64,000 nt of DNA from Protula sp. h YS-2021 (lineage: Eukaryota > Annelida > Polychaeta > Sabellida > Serpulidae): the NCBI GenBank assembly GCA_949752745.1, contig OX457027.1, positions 14,043,556 to 14,107,555 on the forward strand, written 5' to 3'. This document shows positions 36,053-47,442 of the stretch, in pieces. Within the stretch, counting starts at the first letter, position 1. Each line of letters starts with the position of its first letter. The position numbers and the translations under genes are program-made. The notes beneath the pieces are model-generated. The model searched no databases, was not told the DNA's origin, and saw only the letters and a list, made by a program, of their open reading frames with translations.

Positions 36053-39000
36053 TTTTTTTTTTGGAACGGACTTTCTTATTCTTTCAAATTTTGATGCGTG
36101 TTACGCATGAACGCGTATGAAGTCATTACGTAAAAATTTTATGTGGGAAATTTCTCAGCCGCTGAACATATCAGAATTAAATGCCAAGGACATTGACGTT
36201 TTACACACCACATTTTGCACAGATTACGAAGCATTTATTGTAAACTACTGAATTAGGTGGGGGAGCTTCAATATACCACACATGTCCCTCATGCACAATG
36301 ATGAATGGACGTGACTATTTGACATCTATCCTGAGAAGCGGGAAACTTTTAGCAGAATCGCCTCGTACACTACACATTGTGCAGAACGTGGCATTGTTTT
36401 TTTTTTCTGAAGTCGCTTTTTGGCCGTTTCAGTGACGTCCGGAAGGCGTCTCTTTTAGGTCGCTACGATATCGTTTTTGCTCATACGAATGCCTTGCAAT
36501 TGATGTTGGATGACTCGATGCTTTGAAAAATAAATTCCGAACCAAGTGGCGTTGGGACTGCATATTCATGGGCCAATGGTATTGAGGAGGGATGAGGGAT
36601 ACAATTGAAGTGAATAATTATCCTATAGATGGGCCCTGGGCGGTTATTTTATTATTTTTTTTTACACAGTGAAAACACGTGACATAACGGAACCTTTTGA
36701 TTGGCTTCTCCGCATTGGTCAGCTGATTCCCATTCATAAGCATGGAAGTTCCAGTTTGACAGAACTTTGAGATGGCTGTTTGCTGCGGAACTGTTAGTTA
36801 AGAATCCTTTGCTAGTTCTCACGTTTACAGAGTTTATGGCCATTTTTTGTCTCTTATTCCATTTCCAGGATATTTTGTTGTTAAATTACATTTTTGTTGT
36901 ACCTGAGCAACCGGATATAAAAAAGGGGCCAAGCTATCCCGGAGGGAGATGGTCTGTCTTAGAATATATTGGAAAATAAAAGGTCCTCACAATGCACACT
37001 TTGTACGTTGATATTAGATGCCATTGGCGCAGGTTTTGTTCATTTATTTAGTGTTCTTATGTTTCTCGCCCTTCGTTGTAGCGAGAGAGGTTTGTTGGAG
37101 CAGCTGTTTGTCGATTAACTTGGACAGCCTCTAAAATGTCCACATTGCCGGAAGTAGATTTTTTGTTTCGATTTTTTTTATTCATGACAATCTCTGTGAC
37201 ACATCGCGACAACCTTCGCCAAGCAACAATAAGATATTCAGTTTTTATCTTCTTTTTCTTGTTTGGCTGATGATTAAAAGATGTCTCATTTATTAGCCTC
37301 GAAGTGGGGCTTTAGCCCCCGAAGAAGGGGGGGGTATAGGTTTGGGTGTTGTTTTTTCTGTAGTCTACCCGTTCAGCGATCTGTCTATCCCTCGAGCCGT
37401 CCGTCTTTCCGTCCATCGCCGGCTGTTACTCCCACCGTGATGATCTGTTTTCTATGTTATTTGGTGCATACATGACCTGTCATAGTTGGTAGGCGCCCAA
37501 AGGGAGGAGGAGGAGGGGGGGCTATAGGTTTGGGTGTTGTTTGTCCTATCGTTTGCCCGTTTAGCGATCTGTCATAGTTGATAGGTGCCCGTTCTTTTTA
37601 TTTAACCATGACCTAATTTTCAGGTTACAGTGGCCACCATCTTGGATAGTCAATTCCAGCTGTGTACTGTGCTCTCTACGATTGCTTGTTTAAAATATCC
37701 TTCAGAGTAGAATTTCTGTTTTAGGGTCAATTGGTGAAATAAATTTTAAACTTATTTGGATTCAATTTTATCTCTCGTCTCTAGTAGCCCCAGACACCCC
37801 CCTCTCCACGCATACAAAAACTTACAGCTGGCTGTAACAGGTCCTGTGTTAAGGTCCATCCTTAAAGCACATGAGCAAAAATATTCGGACTTTCAACATA
37901 CGACCCCACCTGTACGCAAGATTTGTGACGTCACCTATTGAATGTGACACTAAACCTACCCCCTCTCCGGTCCCTCTTCTGTTCGTACACACTTGACGGA
38001 TGGTCGGGGGGGGGGGGGTAGCATTCATGTACCAACTGGTTACTTTAAAACGATATCTAAACACGGAGTGCGAAGTTTGAAAAAGTACCCCCTCCCCTAT
38101 TTTTTTTAAGAACACGCGGAGTAAATTTCCGAAAGAATCATCCCTCTTTTTATGGGAGGCGAGGAGTACTTAATGAAAACGACTCCCCCTTTTAAAGGAA
38201 ATTGGCACTCCGCGCGGACCGCGCCCGGCCTCAGATCTACCTTCTACCCCCCTTTCCGCGTTTTTTCGGATACGCATGGTAACACATATGATACTAACTG
38301 CCGCCGGGCGTGTGGCCTCCCCACAGGTTGGTGCGCTACCTGACGGCGCGGGACTGGCGGATTGACGACGCGGAGAAGCTCCTCAAAGCGACCACGGAAT
38401 GGCGCCGGTCGTACAAGCCGCTGTCGGTGGACTGCACCTGGTGCCATGACCGGCCCGGCTTTCACTGCATGGTAAGCCTTCACACAGTCTCCTGCTTCTC
38501 TTTGCGCATGCCCAGACACATATGATAACCATTCTTTTTTCTTTCTTTTCCTAACAGCTTGCTCCATAAAAATGTTTTTTTTTTTTTTTTTTTTTTTTTT
38601 TTGATTGAGAATGCCGAAAAGCGTTCTGACCTTTAAGAATACGAAAGCACGAGCGAAATATTTACCAAAAAAGGAAAAAAAAAAGTAAATAAATAAAGTA
38701 AAAAGTAAATAAATAAATAACTAAAATTGTACTTTTTTACCCTTTACGTTTTCACGATAAATGTGGTTTTTCATTCTTTGCCGATTTTAAAAATTTCAGC
38801 GTCAGGTGGGATTCGACAAACAGGATCGGCCTGTCATCTACTCGTGCTTCGCCCAGCAAGTGACGCGTAAGAACCTAGTGGAGGACACGGTGGCTCACTG
38901 TACCTACCTGATGGAGAATACGATCAAAACCATGAAGCCGGGCGTTTCCAAAATCGTTTGGGTGCTTGACTGTACAGGTAGGGCGTTAACGTGTATGTGT

Positions 39001-40877
39001 GGGTGCTTGACTGTACAGGTAGGGCGTTAACGTGTATGTGTGGGTGCTTGACTGTACAGGTAGGGCGTTAACGTGTATGTGTGGGTGCTTGACTGTACAG
39101 GTAGGGCGTTAACGTGTATGTGTGGGTGCATGACTGTACAGGTAGGGCGTTAACGTGTATGTGTGGGTGCTCGACTGTACAGTTAGGGCGTTAACGTGTA
39201 TGTGTGAGTGCTTGACTGTACAGGTAGGGCCTTAACGTGTATGTGTGGGTGCTTGACTGTACAGGCAGGGCGTCAGCGTGCGCGGATGTGTGCTTGACTG
39301 TACAGGTAGGCTCTAAGGTATGTGTACGGATGGTTGACTGTATGGCGCTCGCACCTCACACATACACGCCATGTATGGCGCTAACGCATGTGTGAGGTGC
39401 GTGACTGTACAGGTAAGGTGTTATCGTGTATGTACAGCTGCTTGAGGGTCGAGGCAGGGCATTACCGCGTCAGTATGAGTGCTTGATATGCCAGGCAGGG
39501 CATAACCGCGTCAGTATGAGTGCTTGATATGCCAGGCAGAGCATCACCGCGTCAGTATGAGTGCTTGATATGCCAGACAGGGCATTACCGCGTCAGTATG
39601 GGTGCTTGATATGGCAGGCAGGCCATTACCGCGTCAACATGGGTGCCTGATATGCCACGCAGGGCATAACCGCGTCAGTATGAGTGCATGATATGCCAGG
39701 CGGGGCATTACCTCGTCAGTATGAGTGCTTGATATGCCAGGCAGGCCAATACCGCGTCAACATGGGTGCTTGATATGCAAGGCATGGCATCACCGCGTCA
39801 GCGTGAGTGCTTGATATGCCACGCAGGGCATAACCGCGTCAGTATGAGTGCTTGAGGGTCGGGGCAGGGGTTACCGCCGTCTGCACGAGTTCTTTGACGG
39901 ATGTGAATACGTGGAGGTACTTTTGCTGTATATGCAGGATATAAACGTATATTTCTTCGGGATTCAGTTCACGTGCATCATATTTCTTTGATCTGTAAAC
40001 GTGAGAGATGCTTCTTTTTCATATTTTGATTAAATGACTACTGTGTAAAACAGTCTATCGATGCGTAATATTTACGAATGGCTCAATTATCTGTTTATTT
40101 GCGAAATAGTTATAATACTGGCTAGCATTATTTTTTGAAAGCAAATACGGCCTAATTTTTCATGTTCTATATTTGGCTCTGTTTTATTTGTTTCATACGT
40201 CAGGAATGACAATGGCGTGCTGTAATCCGAAGCTTGGATACGGATGTGGGCAGGTATTCGCCAACTGCTATCCGGAGAGACTTGGGCTTGTCATCTGCAT
40301 AAATCACAGTCCCGTTTTCCAGGGTGTCTGGAAGGCTATTAAGGTGTTTCTGGATCCCAAAACTGCTGCTAAAGTGCAACTGTCCCGATCGAAAGAAAAG
40401 ATCAATGATTTATTTACGGATACCTTCCCGCCAGAATTGTGTAAGTGGATTAAGGAAGAAATCGAATTAAATAAACAGAAAACTATGCAAACATCACAAA
40501 AGCAATTCTGGGAATGTCCTGCAGATGCCCGCTCTCACGACCCGCGCGGCTGCTTGACGTACGTCATGAATTACATCGAGCCTTACATAGCTATATGTCG
40601 TGCGCCCGCGCGGGACACAGTGGGTGTTCACAAGCCGCATCCTAATATAGTAGACAGACTCCAGGGTGACGTCAAGGAGTACAAAGAGGCGTCTCCAAGC
40701 CAGGAGCAGTTACCGTATGATATGGGAAAACTGCGCGTAAATAATAGCACCAACAGCTTTGAGTATGATGACGATGGCGCTTGCGCCGAAATAGAAATAC
40801 CGGACGAATATAAAATTGATGAGAGTATGGTAGTGCATATAGGTGAAAGCGATGAAACGGTTGTGACGCACATGTAA
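33776..40877 (+). CDS. CRAL-TRIO (Sec14-like) domain protein, four exons
   Basis: Exons 33776-33924, 38327-38471, 38800-38977 and 40204-40877 join in phase (2, 0, 1) to give 381 residues. Proteins of this family bind a hydrophobic ligand such as a phosphoinositide, tocopherol or retinoid in a lipid pocket and transfer or present it. Residues 51-77 (LVRYLTARDWRIDDAEKLLK) match the CRAL-TRIO N-terminal three-helix motif. The lipid-binding domain runs from about residue 95 (GFDKQDRPVIYS) to 260, with the diagnostic YPERL at 180-184, then VICINHSPVFQGVWKAIKVF and the gate-region LDPKT. No GOLD or other C-terminal domain follows; the tail is acidic (EYDDDGACAEIEIPDEY). No signal peptide, so cytosolic. 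Two in-frame ATGs open exon 1 (33776, 33782), and an in-frame TAA stands just upstream. Ligand and paralogue identity cannot be decided from sequence. Confidence 0.93.
34083..34690. mobile_element. palindrome-word TIR element (CCTACGTAGG type)
   Basis: Terminal inverted repeats AGATAGCAGAC / GTCTGCTATCT delimit 608 bp in CRAL-TRIO intron 1. Both arms are built of about twenty copies of GGCCTACGTAGG-like words; the centre is ordinary sequence. It is flanked on both sides by G runs, which may be the duplicated target. No ORF. Paralogous in design and core to the element at 49.7 kb. Confidence 0.78.
34960..35455. repeat. GATATCAA-rich AT element
   Basis: Dense words of TTGATATCAAAAAT and TTTTGAGATCAAAAATTAAT. 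It ends AATAAATGTGAAAATGGCATT, the inverse of the terminus at 4251. Confidence 0.65.
35620..35649 (-). repeat. isolated core of the palindrome-word elements
   Basis: The reverse complement reads TATCGCTCACCGGAAATGGA and then AGCCATTTT, matching the cores at 34262 and 49881. No surrounding word array or TIRs were seen. Confidence 0.65.
35968..36051 (+). repeat. (TTA)n microsatellite
   Basis: About 27 pure TTA triplets. Confidence 0.97.
36052..38326. other. rest of CRAL-TRIO intron 1
   Basis: No exon found. Two copies of a GTATAGGTTTGGGTGTTG block with TTAGCCCCCGAAG-type hairpins (37297-37400 and 37490-37575) belong to the same dispersed family as 29.48 and 45.44 kb. G run at 38007. Confidence 0.5.
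38327..38471 (+). CDS. CRAL-TRIO gene, exon 2
   Basis: Acceptor CCTCCCCACAG, donor GTAAGC. Carries the N-terminal CRAL-TRIO helices and ends CHDRPGFHCM in phase 0. It is strikingly GC-rich compared with its AT-rich surroundings. Confidence 0.93.
38576..38602 (+). repeat. poly-T tract in intron 2
   Basis: A run of about 27 T close to the exon 2 donor. It could be a polypyrimidine decoy, but no AG exon follows it. Confidence 0.9.
38800..38977 (+). CDS. CRAL-TRIO gene, exon 3
   Basis: Acceptor AAATTTCAG, donor GTAGGG. Reads RQVGFDKQDRPVIYSCFAQQ and ends KIVWVLDCTG, leaving phase 1. Its last 16 bases and donor are the first unit of the 41-bp minisatellite that follows. Confidence 0.93.
38962..39880 (+). 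repeat. 41-bp minisatellite overlapping the exon 3 donor, two subfamilies
   Basis: GTGCTTGACTGTACAGGTAG recurs at exact 41-bp steps from 38962 (inside exon 3) to about 39290. After a degenerate bridge, a second subfamily (GTGCTTGATATGCCAGGCAG) continues with the same 41-bp period from 39479 to about 39860. The units align, so both derive from one ancestral unit that includes the exon end and splice donor. Confidence 0.92.
40204..40877 (+). CDS. CRAL-TRIO gene, exon 4 (stop codon)
   Basis: Acceptor CATACGTCAG. Starts with the rest of a Gly codon, reads MTMACCNPKLGYGCGQVFAN, contains the YPERL core, and ends DETVVTHM then TAA. A possible AATAAA signal lies at 41177-41182, about 300 bases after the stop. 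Confidence 0.93.
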
Positions 40878-41515
40878 TGGTAACCATGGCAACGTACACG
40901 TGAGAGAAAGTACGATAATGTCTACACGATAATACCATTGAAACCACAGTAAAAAAAAAAAAAAAAAAAAAAGAAGAAGATGGGGCGGGGGGATTCTGTA
41001 GTTTCGCAGAGCGACCAATAACTACAAAATTGCCGTAGTGTTATCTTGTAGTATTTCTCCCATGAAACCTGGCGAGAAATTTGTTGTGATAAACAGTAAC
41101 AATTGACAGCTCTGTGACAGGTTTTCCCCCAACATCTAAAATACGAAGTCAAACTGCCTACAAATTTCGATTAAAAAATAAAAGAATTCATATGAAATGA
41201 CTAAATTTATAGCGTTGGCTATATTTTGATAAACCTTAATACTTCTTCACGTTGTATAGCAAGCACAATTTTCAGTACATAAAAGATTTTAAAATACTAT
41301 CTACTTAAAATACTTACTACTTCTCCACACACTAGAGCAAAAGTAAAGAATTTTACTTGAGATGTAAAACAAATTTACTTGTTGCTGCGTGTTAATAAAA
41401 TATCGCTTGATTTTTTTAACACAAACACTAAAGTAATTATAACCAATGTGCTATGCATACCCTTTAATAAATTCCGACCAGGGCGGGTTGCAAAATCTCT
41501 CACTTTTAAAATCTA

Positions 41516-42175
41516 CTAGGAGAGCTCTGGTGCACTGCCCGTTCTAGGTAGAAGTATGTGAGGCTCTGATGCACTGCCCGCTCTAGATAGAGGTATGTGA
41601 AGCTCTGGTGCACTGCCCGCTCTAGATAGAGGTATGTGAAGCTCTGGTGCACAGCCCGCTCTAGATAGAGGTATGTGAGGCTCAAGTGCACTGCCCGCTC
41701 TAGATAGAGGTATGTGAGACTCTGGTGCACTGCCGGCTCTAGATAGAGCCATGTGAGGCTCTGCTGCACTGCCCGCTCTAGATAGACGTATGTGAGGCTC
41801 AAGTGCACTGCCCGCTCTAGATAGAGGTATGTGAGGCTCAAGTGCACTGCCCGCTCTAGATAGAGGTATGTGAGACTCTGGTGCACTGCCGGCTCTAGAT
41901 AGAGCCATGTGAGGCTCTGCTGCACTGCCCGCTCTAGATAGACGTATGTGAGGCTCAAGTGCACTGCCCGCTCTAGATAGAGCCATGTGAGGCTCTGGTG
42001 CACTGCCCGCTCTAGATAGAGGTATGTGAGACTCTGGTGCACTGCCCGCTCTAGATAGAGCCATGTGAGGCTCTGCTGCACTGCCCGCTCTAGATAGAGG
42101 TATGTGAGGCTCTGGTGCACTGCTGCCTCTAGACAGAGGTATGTGAGGCTCTGGTGCACTGCCTGCTGTAGATGG
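41516..42175 (+). repeat. 39-bp minisatellite with 4-unit higher-order repeats
   Basis: About seventeen units with CTCTAGATAGAGGTATGTGA. A block of four variant units repeats exactly 156 bp apart (GTGAGACTCTGGTGCACTGC at 41714 and 41870). Because 39 is a multiple of three, two minus frames stay open with a 13-residue period (HQSLTYLYLERAV). I do not call these genes. Confidence 0.92.
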
Positions 42176-43080
42176 GGTATGTGACGTTCTGGTGCACTGT
42201 CGACTCTAAATATACATTCCAGCAGTTTCTATTTGAAATAATTATTCTAGTCACTAATAAAACAACTGGGTGGAGGGGAAGGGGGAGGGGGAGGGGGGGG
42301 GGCTTCTCGGTAATCCATCTTGGTAGGGGGAATTCTCAGAACCTCATCTGGATCCACTATGTAATATAAGAAGGGTTGGGATTTTTTCTGTAATAAACTT
42401 TGTGATCGTAGTTTGTTGTTGGTTAGATTATTAGAGCAGGTAATGAGTATTCATTTAAATGATTTACTTAAGGTATACCTGGAGAGATCCTTTATATTTC
42501 AGTATAATTATATAATAGTTAAAAATACAAAATAGGCTAATCACACCAACCTCCTCCCCCCCCCCCCCCCGCCCCGCCTCCACTTGAAATTTTAATGTCT
42601 TTTACAGATTGGGCTTTTCAGTAAGCAAAGGTTTGCAATTTTTTAATAACGGTACAAAACGCGGGAGTTAGTTCAGATGGTTGACATAATAGTGGTGGAA
42701 AGCTCTGAGAATTAATTGGTTGTTATGGGAAACTTGGGAAGAGTCTTCCGGTTTACAATTGTTCAGGTGTTACTATAGTTAACATTATGTGTGTGTACCC
42801 TTGGGTGTTGTAGAGTCAATGACGGAGTCATCATCAAATATATTTTAAATGATATTTGCTTTAAAAGTTTATTTAGTTAATTAAATTACTTGTATAAAGT
42901 TGTTGACAAAGAAAATATTACACAATCAGTTCCTTCCGTGAAGTCCTAGCCTCTGCTTTACTGCAGGGTTAAACTCAACACATTTAGATGCAAAATGCAG
43001 ACACTTCTGGTAGGCAATTCAGTTTTCCTAAAAGACATGTCAGGGTATATCGTTGTGTTGAAACAATAGTCACTATCCAT
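42176..43080. other. intergenic DNA without a recognised gene
   Basis: Contains G-rich (42270-42302) and C-rich (42553-42573) runs; no coding exon. Confidence 0.45.
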
Positions 43081-43905
43081 GAAATGCCACTTTCACATTT
43101 ATCAAGCCGTGATTGATATCAAGAAAAATTTTTGATCTCAAAATTATTTTTTGTATCAAGAATTAATTTTTGATCTAAAAAAATTCTTTCTTTATACCAA
43201 GAATTTCATTTTGCTATCTGCAAGCACATTTTTGATATCTCCAAATATATTCTTGATCTCAAAAAATAATTCTTGACATCAATAAATATTGAGAGATATC
43301 AAAGAATATTTATTTATATCAAATTGATTTTATGATCCATAGAATCGGTTTTTAAAGATCAAAGGGTCAATTCTTATAGCAAAAATGGAATAGGTGACAG
43401 CAAAATCTCAATTTTGAGCTCATTAGTTCATTTTCTTTTTGTTGATGTTAAGAAATGTATTTTAGACAACATTATTTCAAAATGAGACATTTTTAATTTA
43501 AATTTCGAAAGCTGCAAGTGATTTTTATCTGAAAAATTAATTTCTGAGATCAGACTATCATTCTATTTGTGTGTCTAAATTCAAAAACAAACATCTGTGA
43601 ATAAAATAATGACTGTTCCTTGGATAAAGTGTTCTTTTAATTTTTACTGCACAAAAAGAAGAAATTGTTGAGCTCAAAAGTTGCGTTGTTACTATTTATT
43701 TCAATAATTCATTAAATGCGTACCTCCCTCGAGATTTTTTAAATTTGTGAAATTGAAATTTTGATCTCAAAAATAGTTTTTTCATCTAAAATTCAACTAT
43801 TGAGAGCAAAATATAAGTTAATGATATTTGCATTGATTTATTTATATCTTTAGTTATATTTATTGCCAAAAATTCAGCATTAAATGTTAAAATGGTATTA
43901 GTTAA
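43081..43905. mobile_element. GATATCAA-family element with imperfect TIRs
   Basis: The left end AAATGCCACTTTCACATTTA pairs imperfectly with the reverse complement of the right end AAATGTTAAAATGGTATTA. The interior is AT-rich with TTGATATCAAGAA, TTTTTGATCTCAAAA words. No ORF; a MITE-like element. Confidence 0.6.
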
Positions 43906-44318
43906 CTACCAGAATGATTAATTTGCCTGCTTCAATATTTCTGTTGTAAGTATTTTAAAAAAAACTGCAGAAAAAGTAATTATGCTTGAAGCCGTGCAAG
44001 CACTGCAACCCGGCTCCTATTGTGACGTTACAACGTTTTTGTTAATTCTAAACATTGCAATAAATTAAAAGATGTAGTAGAAACATAATGATTATTTTAT
44101 TTTCTAAGTTCGCAATAAATCTGTATAAGAAGTAGTTGTAACTGGATTGTGATCTACGTAGAAAACATTACATCAGTTACATCTGGGTGCAACATCGGAA
44201 GGGTGAAGAAAAGAAGATAAGCGCTGATTACATTTTATATATATATATATATCAGAGTTCGAACTGGTTTCTCAGGAAAGTGAGTCAAAAAAGGAAAGTG
44301 TGACTCCGTTGGGTCCAG

Positions 44319-44439
<121 letters not shown>

Positions 44440-44519
44440 ATTTTCTGTTCTTGCACATTTCACTTATCACAGTAGTGAAATAATCGATAAGAAGTTATTA
44501 CGGTGAGAGAGAGAAAAAA

Positions 44520-44525
44520 GAGATG

Positions 44526-44591
<66 letters not shown>

Positions 44592-44654
44592 AGAGAGGAA
44601 GAGAGGGAGAGAGACAAAGAGAGAGAAATGGGATGATAGATAGGGAGAGAGAGA

Positions 44655-44696
<42 letters not shown>

Positions 44697-44699
44697 GGC

Positions 44700-44785
<86 letters not shown>
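44520..44785 (+). repeat. (GA)n microsatellite
   Basis: Long GA runs interrupted by GGGAAGAGAGGAAG and GATAGATAGGG segments. Confidence 0.97.
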
Positions 44786-44789
<4 letters not shown>

Positions 44790-45439
44790 CTAATGTTTTG
44801 TAAAAGCGCATCATGATCGAGCGGTAGCATCAGTTTTAGGAATGAAGTGCGTTATTGCCATATACGAGTCTTTTGAAAATTAAATTGAAGGGTTCCGTGC
44901 ACTTAAAGTTCGGAAAACTGCAAAATCTGAATTTTAAGTCTGTGATTGTTATTGTCTGACCGATTTTAATAAATGAGGTATCTCCAGATTTGTCACTGCT
45001 TGAGAAACACGATAAGCTATAAAACTGCAATTTTTATGTGTAAATGTGCCAGAAAACAAAGAAAAACTTAAAAAATCAACATGGTATTACGGCTTAGCAT
45101 TCACAATGAAAATGTCTTTCAGGGTGCACAATCCTGTTATTCCGACTTAACATGTAAACAAATGTCCAGATAACATGTAAAACGTCTGTTTTAGTTAGGG
45201 TGCAAAAGCATGCATATTTGTATGCATTACCGAAAATAACGCTGTTTTACATGAGTCGCCCCACAAATGATAAAAATAATGATTACCAGTTACTCGAAAA
45301 CACGTTAGACACGTATTCGTTGGTTTTAGACATTTAAAATGCATATTTTGAAAAAAAAAATCACATTTACTCTATAGTAACGTTATTTCACTACCACCCC
45401 CTAATCCCCAACCTAACCAAACAAGTTTAAGTAAATTTT

Positions 45440-46080
45440 TAGACCCCAGCCGGACGAGCCCGGGGGGTCTATAGGATTGCCCTCTGTCCGTCCGTTCGTC
45501 TATCCGTCTGTCTGTCTGTCCGTCTGTCCGTGTGTCAGACTTTGGATGCTGTTTTGTTTCCACGCAAGTTCTCCAAAACTATTTACCTTAGGCATATGCA
45601 ACCTTGCACTGAAGTTGTGCAACGTCGTGTTATTTTTCAAATTGGCCAAAAATTGCCAAAATGGCGACTTGTCAAAAATTGTGATATTTTGAGATAACTG
45701 CAGTGTAAGACTTGGGTGCTTCCCACGCGAAATCTCCAAAACTAGTAATCCTAGGCATATTCTACCTTGCACTGTGAAAATATATATATTGAAGTTGTGC
45801 AATGTCGTGCTATTTTTCAAATCGGCCAAAAAAATTGCTAAAATGGCGACTTGTCATAAATTGTGATTTCTTGAGATAACTGCAATATAAGACTTGGGTA
45901 CTTTCCACGAGAGATCTCTGAAAATATTAATCCTAGGCATATTCTACCTTGCACAGTAAAAAAATATATATCGAAGTTGTGCAACGCCATTTTATTTTTC
46001 AAATCGGTAAAAATTTGACAAAATGGCGACTTGTTGTGTCCGGTTGGGGTCTGCGCCTTCGACGATGGCTTGTTATATCT
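45440..46080 (+). repeat. 180-bp tandem family with GCCCGGGGGG hairpin, copy 2
   Basis: Begins AGCCGGACGAGCCCGGGGGG, then a CCGTCTGTC tract and three units of 180-182 bp marked by AAATGGCGACTTGT (about 45659, 45841, 46021). It ends TCCGGTTGGGGTCTG. Same layout as 29.48-29.9 kb and 31.06-31.56 kb. Confidence 0.7.
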
Positions 46081-46253
46081 GTTTCCTGGAGTTTTAATGT
46101 GTACAGCCGCCCCCCCCCCAATCACTGACCAGAATCAAGGACCGACAAACAGTTAATTCTTATAGTTAATTCTAATACAGTGGAACCCTTTAACCGACAT
46201 CGTAGGGAAGAATCAATTTACGTCGGTTTATCCAACATAATTTTAATGCAAAA

Positions 46254-46600
46254 CTAGACCGAAATTCGCACAGCGAATTAGACCCGACTTGGAATGATAA
46301 CTTAAAACGGAAGTTAGATGATATTGCTATTTGTTAACAATTTTCACATGTCTGAATGTAGAACATCCTCCTAAATACTACCAACTATACCTGTAAGGTT
46401 AAGGTAAAAAAACGTTATCAGATGCACCATCTCAGATGACCCTCCACACATGTGCCAAGTTTGATTGGTCTAGCTTCAGCGGTCTTGGAGGAGACGTCTT
46501 GAAACCGATTGCTGTATCTCTTACCGCCAAAGGCCAACTTCCGGTTTCGGGCTCGAAAGTGAGCTGGTGGTCAAAAATTTGTATGAGGTGCACCACAAAC
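46254..46600 (-). mobile_element. Helitron-like element fragment, second subfamily
   Basis: The left edge is CTAG with the AATTCGCACAGCGAATT hairpin beside it, the inverse of the end at 27730. The interior matches the 27-kb element in inverse orientation (GTGCCAAGTTTGATTGGTCT). It is truncated or interrupted at about 46600. Confidence 0.62.
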
Positions 46601-46606
46601 AAAAAA

Positions 46607-46830
46607 CTAGACAGAATTTCGCTACACGTAGCGAAATGGCACCCACTTACAATGGTACAATATATCTGATTAAAGACACATTTTTTCAGTTTTTCGACAT
46701 AATTATCAGCTCCCGAATTATTATCTTGAACGAGTACATCGAAGTAAATATAATATAATCTGTTTTGGGTACAAATAATCAAATTCAATTTTCTAACCGT
46801 TTTCGAGATAATGGTCAACTTCCGGTTTTT
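46607..46830 (-). mobile_element. Helitron-like element fragment, first subfamily
   Basis: Starts CTAGACAGAATTTC with a perfect ATTTCGCTA-CGTG-TAGCGAAAT hairpin. It is followed by sequence matching 24.68-24.9 kb and less than one core repeat (CTAACCGTTTTCGAGATAAT). Confidence 0.62.
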
Positions 46831-46859
46831 AACCCAGCGGGGGCTTGAATGTATGTGCG

Positions 46860-47165
46860 TATGTTTAACTTTTTCTTTAAAATGCCACTCCTCCTACAGT
46901 TTTGCTCAAATCGTTTTGATATTACGCAGGGGTATTTCCTGACTGGTCACCCACTTGTCTATTACTTTTTTGACGATTGACGAAAGAGTGACAAAATGGC
47001 GGCACTTTTGTGCCCGTTTTGAGCCATTTTTAAAATGCTAATCCTGCGGTTTTACTACAATCGTTTAGATGTTACGCAGGGATGTTCCCCAGGGTTTCGC
47101 CTACCAGGCTATTATTTTTTTCGCGGTTCGCCAAAAGCTGCCGAAGTGGCGGAACTTTGAAGTTT
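46860..47165 (+). repeat. imperfect direct duplication, about 160 bp unit
   Basis: Two copies share TCGTTT-GATRTTACGCAGGG, a CCTAT/CTATTA phrase and AATGGCGG/AGTGGCGGAACTTTG. Confidence 0.6.
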
Positions 47166-47198
47166 GGCAAAAACTGGAATAAATGGTAGTAAATAACT

Positions 47199-47442
47199 GA
47201 ATTGAAGGGGTCCATGCATAAACCTGATAACTGCACTTATCAGCACTGGAGAAAAAACGCTTTTAAATTTTGAAACACAGGTTTTTCCCACCGCATTTAC
47301 CTAAAAATTCCCACGTCTAATCGGTTTTGAGGTGTAAGACTTACATATGTGATAAAGCAGAGGCCAAGAAATACCGTGGTAGTAATAGTGCATTTTCCTG
47401 ATAAGTGGAGTTATCAAGTTTATGCATGGACCTCTTCAATTG
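47199..47442. mobile_element. short inverted-repeat (MITE-like) element
   Basis: The left arm TTGAAGGGGTCCATGCATAA and its continuation ACCTGATAACTGCACTTATCA pair with the right arm TGATAAGTGGAGTTATCAAG...TATGCATGGACCTCTTCAA. Arms are about 43 bp with few mismatches; total about 244 bp; no ORF. Confidence 0.72.

Noticed and set aside
41506..42159. 217-codon minus-strand ORF with 13-residue repeats
   Set aside because: Product of a 39-bp minisatellite; another overlapping frame is also open, as expected for a stop-free triplet-length repeat.
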